Made by a program: the position numbers and the translations under genes. From Clostridium sp. CAG:921 (GTDB taxonomy: Bacteria > Bacillota > Clostridia > TANB77 > CAG-465), in the NCBI GenBank assembly GCA_000433135.1, contig HF991930.1, positions 1 through 11,098 on the forward strand: a stretch of 11,098 nt of DNA. Direction: 5' to 3'. Under the pieces are notes generated by a model. The model was given only the letters and a program-made list of their open reading frames with translations, was not told the origin of the DNA and ran no database searches. Shown here one piece after another: positions 6,439 to 11,098 of this stretch; the stretch's first letter is position 1; every line of letters begins with the position of its first letter.

Positions 6439-7980
6439 ATGAAAAATAGACAATATTTATTAATGATAATGGATGGAGTGGGGTTAAATGATGAAGAAAA
6501 AGGAAATGCATTTAAGCTTGCAAATACTCCAAATATAGATAAATATATATCAAAGTATCCAAATACTTATGTTGCTACAAGTGGTATGGCTGTTGGACTT
6601 CCAGAAGGCCAAATGGGAAATTCTGAGGTAGGACATACAAATATTGGAGCAGGAAGAATTGTTTATCAGGAATTGACGAGAATAACAAAGGAAATTAATG
6701 AAGGAAAATTTTTTGAAAATAGTGAACTAAAAAATGCTATGGATAATGCAAAAAAAGAAGGAAAGGCACTGCATATAGTTGGTCTTTTATCTGATGGCGG
6801 TGTACATTCTCATATTGATCATTTATTTGCTCTTTTAAAAATGGCAAAAAATAATGGATTAGAAAATGTGTATGTACATGCTATATTAGATGGTAGAGAT
6901 ACACCTCCAACATCTGCTATTGAGTACGTAAAAGAATTAGAAGAAAAAATGAAAGAAATTGGTATAGGTAAAATTGCTACGTTAACTGGTAGATATTATG
7001 CAATGGATAGAGACAATAGGTGGGAAAGAGTAAAGCTTGCATATGATGCTATGGCAAATGGTATTGGAAATTTCTTTAAGACTGCACAAAAAGCAATAGA
7101 AACATCTTATGAAATCCAGGAGTTTGATGAGTTTGTTAAACCTATAGTTATGGTTGGTGAAGATGGAAAGCCTCTTGGAAATGTAAAAAACGGTGATAGC
7201 ATAATATACTTTAACTTTAGACCAGATAGAGCAAGGGAACTTACAAAGGCTTTCATGTTAGAAGATTTTAATGGTTTTGAAAGAGAAAAAATACAAGATT
7301 TAACTTTTGTTACTATGACAAAATATGATGATAGTATTAAAAATGTAGGGATTGCTTACAAGCCTGTTGAATTAAAAAATACATTAGGTGAGTATCTTTC
7401 AAATAATGGCTATACTCAGTTAAGAATTGCAGAAACTGAAAAATATGCACATGTAACATTTTTCTTTAATGGTGGAAAAGAAGAGCCATATAATGGTGAA
7501 GGAAGAATACTTGTTCCATCTCCAAAGGTTGCTACATATGATTTAAAACCTGAAATGTCTGCTTATGAGGTAACTGATAATGTTGTAGAAGCAATAGATT
7601 CTAAAAAGTATGATGTTATAATTATAAACTATGCAAATGGTGATATGGTTGGACATACAGGTAATTTAGAAAAAACAATAGAGGCTGTTGAAGCTCTTGA
7701 TAAATGTGTTGGAAGAGTAATTTCTAAGATTGAGGAAGTTGGTGGAGAAGCTTTAATTACTGCAGATCATGGAAACTGTGAATATATGCTTGATTTAAAG
7801 ACTGGTGAACCAATAACGTCTCATTCTACATTTGATGTACCATTTATAGTTGTTTCAAATAGGATTAAATCACTAAAAAATGGTAGATTGTGTGATATAG
7901 CACCAACTTTACTTACACTTATGGATGAAAAAATACCAGAAGAAATGAGTGGTGAATCATTAATAGAAATCGAAAAATAG
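6439..7980 (+). CDS. gpmI: 2,3-bisphosphoglycerate-independent phosphoglycerate mutase
   Basis: It converts 3-phosphoglycerate to 2-phosphoglycerate without cofactor, using two Mn ions. I prefer ATG 6439 (513 aa) over the in-frame GTG at 6430 because it places Asp12 and the phosphorylated Ser62 (MGNSEVGH) exactly where they lie in the well-studied Bacillus-type enzyme. The ribosome site is weak (AAGTGATG, 6421-6428). Other metal ligands are visible: Asp402 and His406 (GDMVGHTG), Asp443-His444 (TADHGN) and His462 (TSHST). Substrate-side residues include His123 (GGVHSHIDH), Arg153-Asp154 (DGRDTPP), Arg185 (TGRYYAMDRD), the RPDRAREL motif and Lys335. The length and two-domain order are normal. 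Spore-forming Firmicutes use this enzyme class widely. The next gene starts 19 nt after its stop. Confidence 0.97.
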   Translation: MKNRQYLLMIMDGVGLNDEEKGNAFKLANTPNIDKYISKYPNTYVATSGMAVGLPEGQMGNSEVGHTNIGAGRIVYQELTRITKEINEGKFFENSELKNAMDNAKKEGKALHIVGLLSDGGVHSHIDHLFALLKMAKNNGLENVYVHAILDGRDTPPTSAIEYVKELEEKMKEIGIGKIATLTGRYYAMDRDNRWERVKLAYDAMANGIGNFFKTAQKAIETSYEIQEFDEFVKPIVMVGEDGKPLGNVKNGDSIIYFNFRPDRARELTKAFMLEDFNGFEREKIQDLTFVTMTKYDDSIKNVGIAYKPVELKNTLGEYLSNNGYTQLRIAETEKYAHVTFFFNGGKEEPYNGEGRILVPSPKVATYDLKPEMSAYEVTDNVVEAIDSKKYDVIIINYANGDMVGHTGNLEKTIEAVEALDKCVGRVISKIEEVGGEALITADHGNCEYMLDLKTGEPITSHSTFDVPFIVVSNRIKSLKNGRLCDIAPTLLTLMDEKIPEEMSGESLIEIEK

Positions 7981-7999
7981 TTTACATTAGGTGGTAGGA

Positions 8000-8866
8000 A
8001 TGGAAGAAGAAGAAAGAAAAACTAGGGCTGATTTTGATACTGATTCAGAGTATTATACTTACATGATAACACACCCAGAAGAAGATGAGGAAGAAGAAGA
8101 AAGTGAGCAATATCCTCTTCTTATAGTTGAGTGTATGAATTGTAAGAATATTATTGATGAAAATGAATTAAAACCAAAGCCAGATACGTCTATTCCATAT
8201 GATAAAAGGCTTAGATGTCCAAAATGTGGAAAAAGAAGATTTAAAGTTATAAAATCAAAAGAAGAAAAAGAAAAACTTGAAAAGAAAAGAAAAGAAGAAG
8301 AAAAGAAAAAGAAAAAAAATGATATGAAACTTTTGGTTGCTACTCTAAAAAAGATAAGAATTGAACTTGAAGATATACGTGATGATCTTATGGAAGATTT
8401 AGATAGTGGTAAAATAACACCTGCAAGGTTTGCAGCTCTTCTTATAAATCTTACCGCTAATGTGTATAAGTATTACAGAAAAGATGATAATGTATCTCTT
8501 TATTGGTCTACATTTAGAGACTTTGCTTATGAAACTTCTAAGAATGTATTAGAAAGAGAGTATGAATCTGAAAAATTAGATGATGTGCTTTCAAAACTTC
8601 TAAATGAGTATAAAGATGTTCAAGATTTTGATTTAAAATATTTAAATTATTCTAAGGATTTTCTAGCAAGGAGCCTTGCAGATTATAACGAAGCGATGGA
8701 CAGAGAAGAACTTGAACATGACTTATCAGATATTGAAAGAAAGATTGAGCTTCAAGAAAAGTATAATGAAAAAGTAAAAGATATTGAAAAGTCTAATACA
8801 AAAGAGTATAATTCAAAAGATAGTTATAGCTTTTTCAAAGAGCTTGCTAGATATAACGATGTTTAG
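8000..8866 (+). CDS. unrecognised zinc-ribbon and charged-helix protein (288 aa)
   Basis: ATG 8000 is chosen because AGGTGG (7989-7994) sits 5 nt upstream; an in-frame GTG at 7991 overlaps that site. The protein begins with an acidic tract (residues 1-36, with runs of Glu). A likely zinc ribbon follows: Cys45-x2-Cys48 (ECMNCKN) and Cys73-x2-Cys76 (RCPKCGK) with 24 residues between the pairs. Then comes a Lys/Glu-only stretch (about 84-107) typical of a single charged helix. The remaining 180 residues are predicted helical, with heptad-like segments (KKIRIELEDIRDDLMEDL; ELEHDLSDIERKIELQEKYNEKV). No enzyme motif is seen. The zinc ribbon suggests nucleic-acid or protein binding, which is inference. 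It follows gpmI by 19 nt, so it is almost certainly co-transcribed. I do not recognise the family. Confidence 0.8.
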   Translation: MEEEERKTRADFDTDSEYYTYMITHPEEDEEEEESEQYPLLIVECMNCKNIIDENELKPKPDTSIPYDKRLRCPKCGKRRFKVIKSKEEKEKLEKKRKEEEKKKKKNDMKLLVATLKKIRIELEDIRDDLMEDLDSGKITPARFAALLINLTANVYKYYRKDDNVSLYWSTFRDFAYETSKNVLEREYESEKLDDVLSKLLNEYKDVQDFDLKYLNYSKDFLARSLADYNEAMDREELEHDLSDIERKIELQEKYNEKVKDIEKSNTKEYNSKDSYSFFKELARYNDV

Positions 8867-8875
8867 TAATAGTAA

Positions 8876-8902
8876 TTAATAAAATATTTACCATTTTATT
8901 AA
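8876..8902. repeat. 10-bp AT-only inverted repeat
   Basis: TTAATAAAAT (8876-8885) and ATTTTATTAA (8893-8902) are exact complements around a 7-nt loop, located between the zinc-ribbon gene and the 66-aa gene. All pairs are A-T, and a purine-rich ribosome site follows instead of a T run, so a terminator is unlikely. It may slow RNA decay or mean nothing. Confidence 0.35.
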
Positions 8903-8920
8903 GAAAAGAGGTTATGATTT

Positions 8921-9121
8921 ATGTATAAATCTAAGGATGAATATTATGATGAAGCACAGTTTAAACATTTTCAAGATGGAAACTTTGACTTGTATATTAA
9001 TGGCAGAACAAGTGCTTTATCTAGTATTTCAAACTACGTATATACACCTTATGAAATAGCTAGAAATCAACTTTTAAGAGAACAAGCAGAAAAAGAAAAT
9101 GAAGATAATGAAAATATGTAA
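8921..9121 (+). CDS. unrecognised 66-aa acidic protein
   Basis: ATG 8921 is 9 nt after AGAGG (8907-8911); an earlier ATG at 8914 ends after four codons. The protein is rich in Tyr, Asp, Glu and Asn, with an aromatic N-terminal half (KDEYYDEAQFKHF), a middle segment (SSISNYVYTPYEIARNQLL) and a very acidic tail (EKENEDNENM). It has no cysteine and no membrane segment. It follows the zinc-ribbon gene by 54 nt on the same strand and is 169 nt ahead of eno, so it is likely the last gene of the gpmI subunit. Coding looks real from the start context and codon use, but I cannot name a family. Confidence 0.6.
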   Translation: MYKSKDEYYDEAQFKHFQDGNFDLYINGRTSALSSISNYVYTPYEIARNQLLREQAEKENEDNENM

Positions 9122-9150
9122 TGCTACCCAAAAAGTGTTGATCTATTTAA

Positions 9151-9179
9151 TTGATTTTATGTAGATATTGGTGTATAAT
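9151..9179 (+). promoter_or_regulatory. upstream eno promoter (P1)
   Basis: The -35 is TTGATT (9151-9156), the spacer is 17 nt and the -10 is a perfect TATAAT (9174-9179). Start is expected near 9186, leaving about 105 nt of leader. No terminator hairpin separates it from the 66-aa gene, so readthrough into eno is also possible. Confidence 0.65.
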
Positions 9180-9211
9180 GTATGTATGTGATTATTTTCT
9201 ACAAATAATTT

Positions 9212-9240
9212 TTGATTGGTAATATAAATTATTATATACT
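9212..9240 (+). promoter_or_regulatory. downstream eno promoter (P2)
   Basis: The -35 is TTGATT (9212-9217), the spacer is 17 nt and the -10 is TATACT (9235-9240). It uses the same -35 hexamer and spacing as P1, 61 bp downstream. Start near 9247 would give a leader of about 44 nt. Confidence 0.55.
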
Positions 9241-9278
9241 TTTTAATTTATTTGTTAGTTAATATATATTATTTTTAA

Positions 9279-10604
<1,326 letters not shown>

Positions 10605-10658
10605 TTGCAGATAAATTAAAAATAATAGATGTATAATCTAGTACATAAAATTTAAGAT

Positions 10659-10701
10659 AAAAAATCCTTCATGTATGAATTATCATAGTGAAGGATTTTT
10701 T
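10659..10701 (+). terminator. strong intrinsic terminator after eno
   Basis: Left arm 10659-10671 (AAAAAATCCTTCA) and right arm 10689-10701 (TGAAGGATTTTTT) are perfect 13-bp complements. An inner stem TATGA (10674-10678)/TCATA (10683-10687) closes on a 4-nt loop. The A6/T6 flanks allow action in either direction. Just past it, TTTTGCTTA (10698-10706) can pair with TAAGCAAAA (10716-10724), which shares part of the T run. Confidence 0.92.
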
Positions 10702-10776
10702 GCTTAGCTTATTAGTAAGCAAAATCTAGAATTTACTTTTAAACTTAAATGAAGAAAAAAATATAAAGTGGTGATA

Positions 10777-10805
10777 TTGAAATAAATAAAATCATATGAT
10801 ATAAT
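10777..10805 (+). promoter_or_regulatory. sigma-A promoter for the right-edge gene
   Basis: The -35 is TTGAAA (10777-10782), the spacer is 17 nt and the -10 is TATAAT (10800-10805) preceded by TGA, an extended -10. Start is near 10812, giving about 119 nt of leader before the ATG at 10931. Confidence 0.75.
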
Positions 10806-10930
10806 ACGTGCGGTACTGTTGGAATTTATATATTAATATATATGAGGTGGGAAATTGATAGAGCTATTTAAAAGAAAATAAAAATACACTATATATTGCT
10901 TATTGTAACTTTATAAAAAGGAGATATAGC

Positions 10931-11098
10931 ATGGGGATATTTGGTAAAAAAGAAAGTTGCATAGGAAGTTGTGATAGAAAGCTTAAAGCTGGTGATGTAT
11001 GCGTTCTAAAGACTAAAATAATAACTACTTTTAGCCTTAAAGGAACAGAGAAGCAATTGATAAATTTTGTTTATTTACTTGCTATAGAAAAAGACGAA
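10931..11098 (+). CDS. partial Cys-containing protein, function unknown (3' end outside window)
   Basis: ATG 10931 follows AAGGAGA (10918-10924) by 6 nt and opens 56 codons without a stop to the right edge. The protein starts MGIFGKKESCIGSCDRKLKA and has Cys10, Cys14 and Cys24. A short MG-F-KK start followed by clustered cysteines and RKLK-x-G is reminiscent of small zinc-binding N-terminal domains such as DUF4428-type proteins, but the cysteine spacing here is not a clean match. The following part (KTKIITTFSLKGTEKQLINFVYLLAIEK) looks beta then helical. It has its own promoter and lies beyond the eno terminator, so it is not part of the glycolytic unit. Confidence 0.75.
   Translation, partial: MGIFGKKESCIGSCDRKLKAGDVCVLKTKIITTFSLKGTEKQLINFVYLLAIEKDE

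Noticed and set aside
10827..10842. 16-bp palindrome TATATATTAATATATA in the right-edge leader
   Set aside because: It is made only of A and T with near-alternating order, which is expected by chance in such AT-rich spacer DNA.

Overview
The window is very AT-rich and reads as chromosomal DNA of a low-GC Firmicute, most likely a clostridial relative. Coding is dense, Ile is mostly ATA/ATT and Arg mostly AGA. Shine-Dalgarno sites are strong (AAGGAGG type), promoters are clean sigma-A type with TATAAT boxes, and intrinsic terminators are hairpins ending in a T run. Trp is always TGG, so the standard code applies, although none of the ten complete genes ends in TGA. Species cannot be assigned from the sequence alone.

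The left flank (1-2622) holds three genes of unclear role. A partial minus-strand gene for a single-pass membrane protein leaves the left edge and has its own promoter carrying two perfect 12-bp palindromes. Divergent to it is a 340-aa protein with a winged-helix-like N-terminus, preceded by a two-hairpin leader and followed by a terminator. Next is an unrecognised 183-aa protein behind a roughly 170-nt leader containing an SD-ATG-TGA element, ending at a second terminator.

The core (about 2714-10701) is a lower-glycolysis cluster: gap, pgk, tpiA, gpmI and eno, taking triose phosphates to phosphoenolpyruvate. All five enzymes are full length with their key catalytic residues. Three unrecognised genes are interleaved: a membrane-anchored 166-aa protein between pgk and tpiA, and a zinc-ribbon/coiled-coil 288-aa protein plus a 66-aa acidic protein between gpmI and eno. 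The gap promoter overlaps a sequence close to the clostridial Rex (NADH/NAD-sensing repressor) operator. A long hairpin sits between gap and pgk, an internal promoter lies at the tpiA-gpmI junction, and eno has two tandem promoters of its own. A strong terminator closes the cluster.

The right flank (10702-11098) carries a new promoter, a leader of about 119 nt and the first 56 codons of an unrecognised Cys-containing protein that runs off the right edge. The features most worth following are the three unknown genes inside the glycolytic cluster, the gap-pgk hairpin and the TGA-interrupted leader reading frame. No CRISPR array, transposase, tRNA or rRNA was seen.
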